Of a stretch of DNA of 64,000 nucleotides, positions 21,216 to 32,690 are shown piece after piece; position 1 is the first letter of the stretch, and every line of letters starts with the position of its first letter. The stretch comes from Sipunculus nudus (taxonomy: Eukaryota > Annelida > Sipuncula > Golfingiida > Sipunculidae). A program made the position numbers and the translations under genes. The notes under the pieces were generated by a model that made no database searches, was not told the DNA's origin, and saw only the letters and a list, made by a program, of their open reading frames with translations. The stretch spans positions 9,052,001-9,116,000 of the forward strand of contig CM049310.1 of assembly GCA_026874595.1 (NCBI GenBank). The letters are read 5' to 3'.

Positions 21216-21604
21216 TTATTTTATTTTTGGCTACGCTACATTTTAGATTTTGTATTGTACCACCAGGGTTACAATGATTAAAGTGCACATTTAATTGTGC
21301 CCACAAAGTGATGTATTGCTATGAAAGTGTGAATGTTCATCAGAGTGCTCATTAAAGATTTAATTTGTTTGACTTATAACTCATGGTTGTATCAGTTGTT
21401 ACATGATACTGGCTAAATAATCAAAATTCATATTGCTGATCCTTTATTTCAGTTCATAAAATTAAACATTCCCAACTCCAGTTTGCTCCTGGTACAATAT
21501 ATTGGGTGTTTTGATCCTTGGATTAATTTTAACACATGTATTAGTTTCATGGTTGAGAATACTTTTCTTTTTTCCTGATACCATTTAAAAAAAATAAAAA
21601 TATT

Positions 21605-21966
21605 TAAATTTTTCCTGTAAGTGCTGTGGATTTAATTTTCACAGCATGTACACATTAGCATTTCATCTGTTAAAATCTGAAATTTGAAACTAATTGATCA
21701 AAAACTGTAGATTTTATTCAAGTTTCCATGCAGGTACCAAGTCTTCATTGTTTACATCAGGTCAGTATAATGCAGTGTACTGGGCAGTTACATAACACCT
21801 TCAGGTCTGACCTACTGCCACTGTGAGTGTCTGGGTCAGGCTGGGTCAGGCAGTAATTACCAGAGAGCCTCTCTTTCTCTCTCTCTTTCTCTCTCTTTGG
21901 CAGTCCAGCTCTCTCTTTCTCTCTCTCTCTCTCTTTCTCTCTCTCTCCTCTGCTTTTTCTCTTTCT

Positions 21967-22027
<61 letters not shown>

Positions 22028-22090
22028 ACCCTTATTGCCTCCCTTCCTCCCTCCATCCCATTCTGTTGACAGGTACTATAAACTAGATAC
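21605..22090 (+). repeat. R1 copy e with expanded CT microsatellite
   Basis: It contains the TTTTCCTGTAAGTGCTGTGG core at the left and CCATTCTGTTGACAGGTACT at the right. A CT/CTTT microsatellite (about 21868-22026) has expanded inside it. Frames across the microsatellite are artefacts. A further fragment of the core (TATAAGCACTGTTGAATTAA) lies at about 22342. Confidence 0.65.
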
Positions 22091-22458
22091 ATTAGCTACA
22101 AATGTTGATGCAATTTAGAAATGTGAATCAACTGAAATATTCACAATCACATGTTTGTTATACTGTAAATTTATAGTAACATTCGTAAACCTGGATAAAA
22201 ATTATGTAATGAAAAAAAGGAATAAATGCAAATATTGTTAATTTTTTATTGGCTCAGTAGAAAGGGGAAAAAAATGATTTGCTTTGTTTCTCCATCTTTC
22301 TGTCTGTTTTAAATATTTAATGTTCATGAATAAACTTTTTTTATAAGCACTGTTGAATTAAATTTCATATCCTGTATGTATATGCAAGGCTGTTGTAACT
22401 CTCACTATCCCCTTCTTCATCCCACTGAGGCTTTGCTCCTTGGCACTGTGAACAATAG

Positions 22459-22960
22459 GGTGTCATGCCAGATGCGCCACTCCCAAATGCGCACCTGTCA
22501 GTTACGCCACTGCCAGATGCGCAACTGCCATATGCGCCAAATTCCAGTTGCGCCTCATGCCATATGCGCAACAAAGCTATAATAAGCCAAATGGAGTCAT
22601 ATTACGTTATGCTTATAGTAAGTGTATATCTGTATCACACGGCCCCTTCATAATTTTATCGAATGCGGTATATTTTTGCAACAAAATACTAGCTAAGAAA
22701 CCCTTTCCATTTTGAGCGACAATGTGCGGTCATGACACGTGCGGTTGATCAGCACGACACAGTCGCGTTATCTGTCAAACCACACACCACTATGGCTTAA
22801 TTGACCAGGAAAACCCCGCCGGGTTTGGTTTCCAAACATCAAAGGGGAAGTGTTGCGGCGGTCCATTGTTAATGAGCTCCTTCAAAGGATTATGAGCCGT
22901 TATATACCCGCACTTGCACGTCATAACTGCAATATAATAACAACACTGTGTTTTGTTGGA
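22459..22960 (+). repeat. left terminal inverted repeat
   Basis: This arm pairs with 31207-30885 and then 26308-26130 read on the other strand. The inner part includes CACTATGGCTTAATTGACC and GCAACACTTCCCC-type blocks found inverted at about 26230-26300. Similarity fades near the AACTGCAATATAATAACA block. Confidence 0.75.
22465..22569 (+). repeat. 15-bp GCGC tandem repeat in the left arm
   Basis: About seven units of a 15-bp pattern GCCARATGCGCMACT, with one 17-bp variant. They form a GC-rich, CpG-bearing island in AT-rich DNA at the very tip of the element. The same array is inverted at 31092-31201. Confidence 0.8.
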
Positions 22961-23504
22961 AATCACTATAAACTGTAAATAATTAGATTTAATCGACATC
23001 TTTTCATTTTGTGTTATCCTATATACAACTGAACATAGCATCTGACTTGAGAGAAGCGGCACGGTTCGACGATTCTAGAAGGAATTAGTTTCATTGTTGA
23101 GATTACTGTGCTTATTGTTTCTGAAACATGGTTTTAAAAAAAATTTTAAATGTAATAAAAAATCAGATGTTAAAGAAGAGTTCTCATTATGATCTCTATA
23201 ATTTGTAAATTTATATATCATTTATTCTCAACAGTTTCGTTTGACTGAAACTGAATAAATACGGGCACTGAGTGAATACTTTATAATTGTATTTGAATAT
23301 GAATACAAAAATTCAATAATTTGATCATAAAAATGAATACAAATACTTATACAGGATCAGGTAAAAAGAAAGAATTTGAATGTGAGTGCAAACACTTCTA
23401 AAATGTATTCTTGAATGCATGTATATAATATAAATGACATCAGTCCTCTTCCCTCTATAAGGATTTTATCAATGGGAGGGGAAAAAAACAATCGTTACAC
23501 TCAT

Positions 23505-23680
23505 AGATAATCTTCAAATGAAGAAAATCATTTAACAAGTTCAGAAATATTCGACATTTTTCTGTAGGGACTGACAAACCGGGTTTGGCATCCGATAGAT
23601 TTCTCATATGACTCTCTAATACGAATTTTGGATACGAAAATTCCTCGGAAACCAAAAACATCGTTCGGGTTTGGTGTGAA
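23505..23680 (+). repeat. internal direct repeat, partner at 24628-24815
   Basis: The two stretches share AAAATCATTT, CAAGTTCAGAAATATTC, ACGAAAATTCCTCGG and GTTCGGGTTTGGTGTGAA in the same order. They have diverged, and neither codes for protein. Confidence 0.65.
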
Positions 23681-24943
23681 TGATCATTTCGGATGCGGCA
23701 GAATTTTGGTCGGAGGCACAGAATTTTCCATATTCGTGCCATATTCGTTCTTACGCATCCTGTGTGAAACCACTTTTAGCAACATTATCTATGACTTGGT
23801 GTTCATTCCCCCACCCCTCCCCCCCCCCCCAAAAAAAAATATAATCCGCGATAAATATAGAACAATTCATGGAACAATAACTTTTTTTATATGTGTCGTT
23901 AATCATTATATTTTTTAGTTCAATGTTTTGCATATAAACGGACGTTTCTATGATGCATGTGCGCAGACTGTCTAAATCATATAGACAGATTTGGTTTAAA
24001 CATATTTATTTCAACAGGATAACAAAGTAGCTGATAAGGCTAATGCAAATGGTCTCCTGCATAAAACTAAAAAGAAAGTGAAAAGTGACAAATTAACAGG
24101 AATGGATATATGTATGTACAAATGATCTGATTGGAAAAGTGCACATATAATCATATACAGATCAAACTGAACTATTTATTCAAACTTTATTTTAACCCTG
24201 ATCAATAGGAGCTGTTGATTTTTTTTCTGTTTAAACAACAGGTTGCTCAATTATTTTTTAAAGGCATGTTAAAACAAGAGTCTGGGTCCAGTCAGTGGTA
24301 AATATGAAAGCTGTGAACATAACCATAGCCTGGTACCAAAACTAATTAAGTCCCATTAATTTGAAATTATACCTGAATGGAATATATTTTCAAACAAGAA
24401 CTTTTTCATGAATTACATGATGTATATTTCTGGAAAAGAAAAAAATTAATTATTTTAGCTTTTTTAATAATAACATTAATAAGTGATGTAAATCAAATTA
24501 TTTAAATCAACCAACCCTTCCCTGAGTGTATAACCCTGCCATTATACCAGCAAGGCAAGATATTAAAATTAAGAAAGTGAATTATTTTTTTATAACATTT
24601 AAGGGCGGAATAAAACAGTAACTCAGAGATAAATTTCAAATGAATAAGAAAATCATTTACAAGTTCAGAAATATTCAACATTTCCGTAGGGCCAACAAAA
24701 CCTATATTGTAGAGCATCCGATATATTGCCCATGTGGCTGTCCAATACGACATTCAGTTACGAAAATTCCTCGGTCGGTAACCAAAAATATTGTTCGGGT
24801 TTGGTGTGAAACCGCCTTTATAGCGTCCCCGTTTGGTTGTGTTTAAGAGCGGGACAAACAGCACCAACACATTTCTAAGGAAGAATAGGCACGTCGTACA
24901 TCATTTTTGATTACGGAACCTTATTAGTTGTTAAACTCAAATG

Positions 24944-25990
24944 TCTTTGGAGGCCACAATATGGAACAGTGCTCAAGATTTTTTGTACATATTGTATACT
25001 ATATATACTGTTTTGTATGTATATAATAAATCTCTAGTAACATTGTATTATATTGTGTATATGTGCTTGAAATGTAGATGATGCTTTTATTCGTTAATCT
25101 GTGGATGAGACGATGCATGGAGAGCATTGCATGATATTTATGTTTTATTTTTTACAGTGTTTAAACAGATATTCATATATACATAATAAATGTAAAAAAT
25201 AAAACTATATGGCACTACCTTCTTGTTAATGAGATTAAAATACAATACAGAAAACAAATATATTGCAAAACTTCAAATCCGCATGTTCCGCATGTGAATC
25301 CACTGGGTATAATAATTCTGTCTTCTGTATTATAACGATATAAATCCAGGCATAAGTACAAGAAAAGTGTGGTATCAATGTCTGTCTGGAATGTAGAATG
25401 GCTTATTAGCAACGGAAATCCTGACCATATTCGAAAGCGATAGTATTTAGTTCTACAATAATATTTACCGTCTTTGGAGACTATAAACAACATGGAACAG
25501 TGTTCATGTTTTTTTAGTACATACTGTATATTATAGATACTGTTTTGTATGTATATAATAAATCTCTTGTAACATTGTATGATATTATGTATGTGCTTTT
25601 GCATGATGCCTTTATTCGTTAATCTGTTGGTAAGACGATGCATGCATTGCATGATATTTATGTTTTTCTGTATATATATAGTGTTCAAACAGATATTTAT
25701 CTGTACATAATAAATGTATAAAATAAAAAAAAAACTATATGGCACTACCTTCCTTGTTAATGTGATTAAAAATAATACAATTCAGAAAACAATTATATCG
25801 CCAAACATCAAATCAGCATGTGATTCAAGAGGGTATCATTCTATCTTCCGTATTTAAACAAAATAAATCCAGACATAGTACATAAAATACTGAACTGTAG
25901 AATGGATTATTAGCAACAATATAATCCTGATGATATTCGGGAAACGACGTATGCAGTACAGAAATAAAATCATTATTTATATACTTTGTG
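24944..25990 (+). repeat. two-copy tandem repeat, period about 526-531 bp
   Basis: The unit beginning GTCTTTGGAG at 24944 recurs at 25470. Both contain ACTGTTTTGTATGTATATAA, TTTATTCGTTAATCTG, GACGATGCATG and AACTATATGGCACTACCTT. This is non-coding structure inside the long-TIR element. Confidence 0.75.
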
Positions 25991-26129
25991 ATGATAATAA
26001 TAATAATAACGTCATTAAATTTAAATATTTCCACGTTTACTTTCTCGTTAATTATATCCAACGTTTACTTTCACGTAACATGGGATATAATAAATGAAGA
26101 TGAAAAAAAAACAGAAGCAATGAAAACCT

Positions 26130-26308
26130 AACAACGATGATGTTATAATATCGCAGTTTTAACATGCAAGTGCTGGTATGAAACGGTTCATAATTCTTTT
26201 GATAAGCTCATTAAGAATGGACCGCCGCAACACTTTCCCTTTGAAGTTCCGAGACCAAACCCGGGCGGGTTTTCCGGGTCAATTAAGCCATAGTGATGAG
26301 TGGTTTCC
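26130..26308 (-). repeat. inner part of right terminal inverted repeat
   Basis: On the minus strand this matches 22785-22960, including CACTATGGCTTAATTGACC and CCGCCGCAACACTTCCC-type blocks. A block of about 320 bp plus GypsyB separates it from the outer arm. Confidence 0.7.
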
Positions 26309-26338
26309 TGTAGATCAGTAGTACACCAGTGTCTATAT

Positions 26339-26537
26339 TGTTATATTACTGTCACTGTCATACAGTTACAAACGTCCTACCTGACGCCAAGCCATGTGGT
26401 TTTATACGTTTTATTCCAGAACATGACATACGACTACGCCATCTGGTGGCTATATCAAAGTACATGTTTTATCAGACAGGTGGCAGCACCTACCGGCACA
26501 CCAACTGTAACACATGCATATATATAGTATCATCACA
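26339..26537 (-). repeat. GypsyB 3' LTR
   Basis: 199 bp, TG...CA ends, identical by eye to 30395-30593. Confidence 0.93.
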
Positions 26538-26550
26538 TCTCCCCTCTTTT
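26538..26550 (-). promoter_or_regulatory. GypsyB polypurine tract
   Basis: AAAAGAGGGGAGA on the minus strand abuts the 3' LTR. Confidence 0.85.
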
Positions 26551-26638
26551 ACGCAAGTGTTGGTGAATGTTTGTTGTTATATCAATATTAAAACTAAGGA
26601 GAGTTTTATAACCATTTTACATATTCATATTAAGTTGG

Positions 26639-29560
26639 TCAACAAGTCTCTATCAGGCGAGCAGGTGCCTTACGATGGCGTGTAGACCTCTTAGGACTTG
26701 CATTTGTTCCTGTCACTGGATTATCCATCTCGGATACTATAGCTGGGTTTTTGTCTGCAGACATCTCTGGTGGGTGTTGTTGATCTGCTGCTGTTACAGG
26801 AGTAGAGTCTGCAGTTTTAAGCAAATCACGTCTGTTTCTGCGTAACTCTGCACCAGAGTCAGTCTGTACTTGGAAAGATCTAGGTGCTTGTTGATACAAT
26901 ATGGTTGCACCCTCTGACCACAATGATGTTTGAATATCTCTTACTTTCACTCGATCACCGGAGTTCAATCCTTCGAGTGGCTGCGAGTGGCCCGTTATCA
27001 CTAACGATTGTATCTGGCACTCCATGTCTAGCAAGGATAGACTTTAAAGCTTGAATCACTGCTTGGCTACTGGTACTTGTTAGCGTGACAACTTCTGGAA
27101 AGAATGAATAGTAGTAGTCTGTTACCACTAAGTAGTCCTTACCATTGTATGTGAATAAATCCGTGCCTATTTTCTGCCATGGATAATTTGGCATCTCATG
27201 TGGCTGTAAGGGTTCAGCGGTTTGCTTGTTTGCGAATTTTGAGCAGGTTTCACATCGCGCTACAAGTTGTGAGATGTCTTTATTTAGACCAGGCCAGTAA
27301 AAAGCACTACGGGCACGTCGACGACATTTTTCAATTCCTAAATGCCCTTCATGTATTTTGATGAGCACGGTGTTTCTCATGGTTTGAGGGATAACCAACT
27401 TGGACCCCTTTAGTATTAACCCCTCTGTAACCAAGAGTTCGTCCCTAACACCCCAGTAGGGAGCAATCTCACATGGACAGTCACTTTTGCTGGTAGGCCA
27501 TCCATTGATGATTACTTCCTTCAACATCATCATTGAATCATCTTTCTGGATCTCTTCGCGGATCTGACACAGACGGCGGTCAGAGACTGGCATAGATGAT
27601 ATGACTAAATTCACATGCACTTCAACGTCATTCTCTGTGCTTGATCCCACTGCGGACTTGTCTGTAGCTCTGGATAGCGCATCAGCCACCACTAAATATT
27701 TCCCAGGTGTGTATGTGACTTTCAAGTCATACTTCTGCACTCGTAGTAGTAACCTTTGAATACGAAGCGGACAGTCTTGTAGGGATTTACTGAAAAGTCC
27801 AATCAGCGGTTTATGATCAGTTTCAGCCTGAACTGTGCTTCCGTAAATAAACTGGTGGAAGCGCTCACAAGCAAATGTTATACTAAGAAGCTCCTTTTCA
27901 ATTTGAGCGTATCTGGTCTCAGCGCTGGTGAGGGCACGCGATGCATATGCAACAGGTTTCCATGTATTCTCATCATATTGTAATATCACGGCTCCAAGTC
28001 CATTTCTGCTGGCATCACTAGAAATCCGTATGGGCCGTTTCGGATCATAATACTGCAACACTGGCTGTGTTGTCAACAGGTTCTGCAATTGCTCATAAGC
28101 TTTTTGCTGCGCAGCGTCCCACTGCCATACTGTTTTTTGTTCCAGCAACTGGCAGAGAGGGGCTGATATCTCTGAAAGTCCAGGAATCCATTTGGCCAGA
28201 TATGTCACCATGCCCAAGAATCTCTGAACATCATGTTTGTTCTGTGGGGTTTCCATGTTAATAATGGCCGACACTTTATTCATATCTGGCTTGATACCCT
28301 CATCTGTGATCAAGTCACCCAGAAATATCAGTTCCTTTACCCCAAACTGGCATTTGTCTTTATTTAATTTGAGGTTGCTCTGTCTTGCAGCCTCCAGTAC
28401 CTGCATCAGACTGTCATCATGTTCCTCCTGTGTTGCCCCCCAAACTATGATGTCATCCATTGACGTGTAAACATTTGGTATTTTCTCAAATATCTGATGG
28501 ATTGTCTTGTGATAGACTTCTGGGGCGGAGGATATTCCAAATGGAAGTCGTAGGTACCTGTAGCGTCCAAACGGAGTAATAAAGGTACAGAGGTAGCTAC
28601 TCTGTTCATTCAGTTTTAGCTGCCAGAAACCATGTGATGCGTCAAGTTTACTAAAGACCTTTGCACCGGAAAATTTGGCCATAACTTCTTCTCTGGTGGG
28701 CATTTTGTAATGCTGGGGTTTCACGGCACGGTTTAAATCCCCTGGATCCAGGCATATTCTCAGCGATCCGTCATGTTTCTTTTTGACAATTACCATTGAG
28801 TTGACCCAATCTGTGGGCTGATCCACCTTGGCTATTACACCTAACTTTTCCATTTTGTCAAGCTGCTGTTTTAACTGATCATGCAGAATAAAGGGTATTT
28901 TTCTGCATGCATGGACCACTGGTGTGACTGTATCATCCAGCACTATGTTATGTTCACCTGGCAGTTCACCAAGACCATCAAAGACATCATTATAATCTTT
29001 GAACAGTTCACTGTATCTGTCCATCTTCAATGCATGGACCCGTTTGATAAGACCTAGTTGTTCACAGCTTTGACGACCAAGTAAGGCCTGCGAATCACCT
29101 GGCACAACAAAGAAGTAAAGACTAACACTGTTTCCTTTGTGGTCAGCTTTGAGACGACAGCCTCCAAGAACAGGTATTACACGATCACCATATGCTTTCA
29201 GTTTTTCAGTAACTTTATGCAACTTTGGCCTGTTCTTTACTGTGTTGTAATCTTTCTCTGCTATAATATTAACCTGAGCACCAGTATCTAACTTCATAGG
29301 AATAATGATTCCATTGATGGCCAATGGCTCTATCCAATCACTTGCTACAGAGTCTACTGTTATTGTGTCCATAAAGAAAACCTCAGAGTCCTGTGGCTCT
29401 GTTTCCTCAACAGTGTGCACCCTTTTAGACTTAGCAGATTTACAACATTTGGCAAAGTGGTTCTTGCCACCACATTTGTGACAGACTTTCCCATATGCTG
29501 GGCAGTGCATACTGGCATGTGTAGTAAGTATCACACCGACAGCAGTGATGTTTTTGATCA
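26639..29560 (-). pseudogene. pol: GypsyB Pol with internal deletion in integrase
   Basis: The frame open from 29768 becomes meaningful at about 29530 with a zinc knuckle CHKCGGKNHFAKC. It continues with protease LDTGAQ, then reverse transcriptase with FSKLDASHGFW and active site SMDD, then RNase H with SSDASRNG and ETDHKPL, and an integrase HHCC domain (HEGHLG...CETC). The core has its first two acidic residues (GTDLF and SDNGP). Directly after SDNGP the frame jumps to the C-terminal domain (GDRVKVRD), in another frame at 27034-26639. Roughly 150-200 residues, including the catalytic Glu, are missing. The junction lies in CGAGTGGCTGCGAGTGGC, where GAGTGGC is repeated, suggesting microhomology-mediated deletion. 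RT and RNase H residues look intact. Related in sequence to GypsyD; probably Mag-like. Confidence 0.88.
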
Positions 29561-30271
29561 TCCTTCGTTTTCCTTCGAACATCAGTATTAGTTCTCCTGT
29601 AAGAAGGACTGTATTTGAGTTTTTGTTTGCTCTGTACTGCATCCACTGATGCTGCAGGTGCTCCATCTGACCGTAGCTCACTAGCGTGTCTTTTGACCAG
29701 CTCAGTTGACTTGCATATCTGAATTGCCTTATGCAACTGTAAATTATCCTCACGCAACAGGCGTTCACGTGTCACATTGTTACGTATACCACATGCTACA
29801 CGGTTCTTTATAAGTGACTCTTCAAGGTCACCAAACTCACAGTTTTTACTAAGAGCTTTTAATCTAGTCAGATACTGATCTATACTTTCATCTTGATTTT
29901 GAACACATTTATTAAAGTAGAACCTCTCAAGTGTCACATTTTTCTTTGGTGTGAAATGTTCCTCGAATTTCTGAAGAACTATTTTATACTTCCATTCATC
30001 CCCTTCATGATGATATTTGAAAGAATTATAAATGTCTATGGCTTGCTCTCCAATCACGTCCAATGGAAGTCTTGGTTTTGTCAGGTTTGTCAATCAAACC
30101 GGTAGCTTCCATATAGAAGTTGAATCTCTGTATAAACCGCTTCCAGTTCTCACTAGTATTCCCTGTATAACACATGGGAGGTGGCGGAGCGATCTTCATA
30201 TTTCTATCAATGGGCTTACAGTTCTTTTCCCACAAATAATATAAAAGAGAGCGGCAATATCGATGGGACAC
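29440..30271 (-). pseudogene. gag: GypsyB Gag, frameshifted
   Basis: The N-terminal part (from ATG about 30199, APPPPM...NWKRFIQRFNFYMEATG) and the main body (from about 30075, VIGEQAIDIYNSF...HFTPKKNVTLERFYFNKC...QYLTRLKALSKNCEF) are in different frames. A one- or two-base indel lies near 30070. A second indel near 29520 separates the first cysteines (CCRC) from the zinc knuckle in the pol frame. The protein would be the nucleocapsid precursor. Both breaks prevent a normal product. Confidence 0.82.
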
Positions 30272-30380
30272 AGCACTTTTCCCCTATTATCGCCCACGGA
30301 CAGTTCGGCTCTATTTGTGACAGCTACTGTTTTTCTGCCACTTATAAAAGTACATCAGAGGTTCCATAAGGTAACTGTGT

Positions 30381-30394
30381 CACTTCTGACACCA
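30381..30394 (-). promoter_or_regulatory. GypsyB primer-binding site, tRNA-Leu type
   Basis: TGGTGTCAGAAGTG directly follows the 5' LTR. From general knowledge, animal leucine tRNAs end CACTTCTGACA plus CCA, which would pair over these 14 bases. Confidence 0.75.
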
Positions 30395-30593
30395 TGTTAT
30401 ATTACTGTCACTGTCATACAGTTACAAACGTCCTACCTGACGCCAAGCCATGTGGTTTTATACGTTTTATTCCAGAACATGACATACGACTACGCCATCT
30501 GGTGGCTATATCAAAGTACATGTTTTATCAGACAGGTGGCAGCACCTACCGGCACACCAACTGTAACACATGCATATATATAGTATCATCACA
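30395..30593 (-). repeat. GypsyB 5' LTR
   Basis: 199 bp, identical by eye to 26339-26537, followed on the plus strand by the TATAT duplication. Confidence 0.93.
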
Positions 30594-30884
30594 TATATTA
30601 TATCAAATTTGACATAATTCTTTATTTCATATGTCAAATATGGCATAAATAAAATCACATATCAAATAAGACCACATCAATAACGATAACAACACCAGTC
30701 ATTTACACATATTACGTTTGTACGTCAACGTACTATATCACCCAAGAAGTCCGGACAATATGACACAATAAATATCGCCCTTTATTTTAATATATATATA
30801 TCTCTTATCTATATGATAGTTCATTGGTAGTGTTTCTTGAGTAAAGGAGACGATTAAATAAAAATACTCAATGTTCATAAATTT

Positions 30885-31207
30885 TTATTGACAGATAACG
30901 CGACTGTGTCGTGGTGATCGACCGCACGTGTCGTGAATGCACATTGTCGCTCAAAATGGAAAGGGTTTCTTAGTTCGTATTTTGTTGCAAAAATATACCG
31001 CATTCGATAAAATTATGAAGAGGCCGTGTGATACAGATACATACTTACAATAAGCATAATGTAATATGACTCCATATGGCTTATTATAGCTTTGTTGCGC
31101 ATATGGCATGATGCGCAACTGGAATTTGGCGCATATGGCAGTTGGGCATCTGGCAGTAGCGTAACTGACAGGTGCGCATTCGGGAGTGGCGCATCTGGCA
31201 TGGAATC
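30885..31207 (-). repeat. outer part of right terminal inverted repeat
   Basis: On the minus strand it matches 22459-22785 at about 94%, including the 15-bp GCGC array (31092-31201), TCATAATTTTATCGAATGCG and CAGTCGCGTTATCTGTCAA. It ends at AACAATAG (31208-31215). Confidence 0.8.
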
Positions 31208-31215
31208 AACAATAG

Positions 31216-32164
31216 TTCTATGGCTATAGCATAAAATTTAATAATTAAAGAAAATATCTGCAGAGAGACAGAGGCGTTGTAACTCTGATCATAACATCCC
31301 CCCCCCCCCCATCAAGTCATTGCACCTGTGGAGTGGGGACGTTATGGCAGCTGTATACATATCATAAAATTGATAAAAAAAGGTTTAGATCTCATCAGAC
31401 AAATGTGTAAACTGTTGAACTGTCAACAGCTTATCAAAAATGTAACCAATGGAAAGGCATGGTCAGATCTCAAATATTATTTGCAACATTTTCTTCAATC
31501 ATATAAACCAACCATGGCCCAAATTACCTCTTCCTCTCAAACTTTATCTACGTTTCATCATATTTTTAATATTTTAACCTTCTAGGTGGTTCAGTAATGT
31601 TGACCATTTGTTCATAGGTACCTATGTACATGCCAGAAATTATGTCAATATTGTGTAATATGTAGACGTGAGGGTCATGAAAATAATGTACCTTGTCAAG
31701 ACCGATCTTGTCAAGATATCATGTCATACAGTCACAAATTCATAAATCCCCTCATCAGCATAGTTAATCATAACCTTTATCTGTCAAATTGAAAGCTTGC
31801 AGTTTTCAATACACTATAGATCCTTCAACAAATAGCCTTATCATCATTATACCACTGCTTAGTATACTGTCATTGCATTCATATTTGCTCAAATAAATTG
31901 TTTTTTTCGACCCCTCCCAAATAAATAAAAAATAAACCACTATATTTTACTCCATATTAATCCATCAGTCAGATTATTTCATATATCATTTACTCACATA
32001 TTACATTATATTCCTTTATAAAAGCCCAACATGACCATGATATTCATAAGCTTTTTCTACTCAGTATAGTATAACAATGGTGATACACTTATAGTCCAAT
32101 CATGATCAGCTGAGCGCTGTGATCCATGGGTCCCTTGTTTAGAAATTGTTGGACTGACTCTGGT
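31216..32164. other. no gene seen
   Basis: AT-rich, with a C tract at about 31299-31311 and a small R1-like fragment near 31615-31660 (ACCTATGTACATGCCAGAAA). No supported feature otherwise. Confidence 0.55.
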
Positions 32165-32690
32165 AAAAACTTTTTAGCCCTCAGCCCTTAGGCTGATGGG
32201 CTATTGTCGTCACCCAAGCTGTCCGTCCGTCCGTCCGTCCGGCGTCCGTTAACTTTTACCTTGTGAGCGGGATATCTTGAAAAGGATTCACCGTCAGAAT
32301 TTTATTTCCTCGGTAAAGATGTATATCGACAAAATCTCGGTCAAGTTTGAAGATGGGTGACCTTGACCTATTTTTCTACATTTTAGAGCTGATTATAGAA
32401 AAACACTTAGATGCTTATTACTCAGGAACCATTTGGTGGATTTTCACAAAACTTACTATGGTTATTAGGACTGATAGTCTGTACCTGCTATACAAGTTTG
32501 GTGGCGCCACCTACAATTTCTGATTTTTAATGAATTTTTATCGGATTTTTCAACTTTGGGCTTGTGAGCGGGATATCTCGAAAAGGATTCACCGTAAGAA
32601 TTTTATTTTTTCGGAAAAGATGTATATTGACAAAATCTTGGTCAAGTTCCAAGATGGGTGACCTTGACCTATTTCAATGCATTTAACATC
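32165..32690 (+). repeat. CCGTCCGTCC-headed repeat with two 308-bp tandem units
   Basis: Starts near CTCAGCCCTTAGGCTGATGG and a run of CCGT. Two units begin GTGAGCGGGATATCT at about 32257 and 32565 and each include GGTGACCTTGACCTATTT. One GGTGGCGCCACC palindrome is at 32500-32511. Interspersed, non-coding. Confidence 0.7.

Larger units (their letters stand above)
26339..30593 (-). mobile_element. GypsyB: compact Ty3/Gypsy element with identical LTRs but broken genes
   Basis: 4,255 bp on the minus strand, flanked by the 5-bp duplication TATAT (26334-26338 and 30594-30598). The two 199-bp LTRs look identical base for base. A primer-binding site and polypurine tract are in place. There is no env. 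Gag carries at least two frameshifts, and integrase has lost its catalytic-core end. The combination of young LTRs and broken genes suggests that this copy was mobilised by proteins from a relative. Confidence 0.92.
22459..31207. mobile_element. long-TIR non-autonomous DNA transposon with 8-bp duplication, interrupted by GypsyB
   Basis: AACAATAG flanks the element at 22451-22458 and 31208-31215. The next six bases on each side (GGTGTC on the left, GATTCC from the right reading inward) align before extended inverted repeats that start ATGCCAGATGCGCC on both sides. The first 320 bp of each arm are about 94% alike by eye, and the arms extend to roughly 480 bp. The right arm is interrupted by a block of about 320 bp, and GypsyB lies in that block. 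Without GypsyB the element is about 4.5 kb. It encodes no transposase. An 8-bp duplication fits hAT, Merlin, P or some MULE families; the superfamily is unresolved. Confidence 0.75.

Noticed and set aside
21757-22092. Arg-Glu or Ser-Leu repeat proteins on either strand
   Set aside because: They are translations of a CT microsatellite.
22465-22569. 15-bp tandem units as CRISPR or iteron-like origin
   Set aside because: They are inverted at the other end of a transposon with a target-site duplication, so they are part of its terminal repeats.
22393-31285. GTTGTAACTCT on both sides of the long-TIR element as its target duplication
   Set aside because: The two copies lie at unequal distances from the inverted arms, whereas AACAATAG is symmetric.
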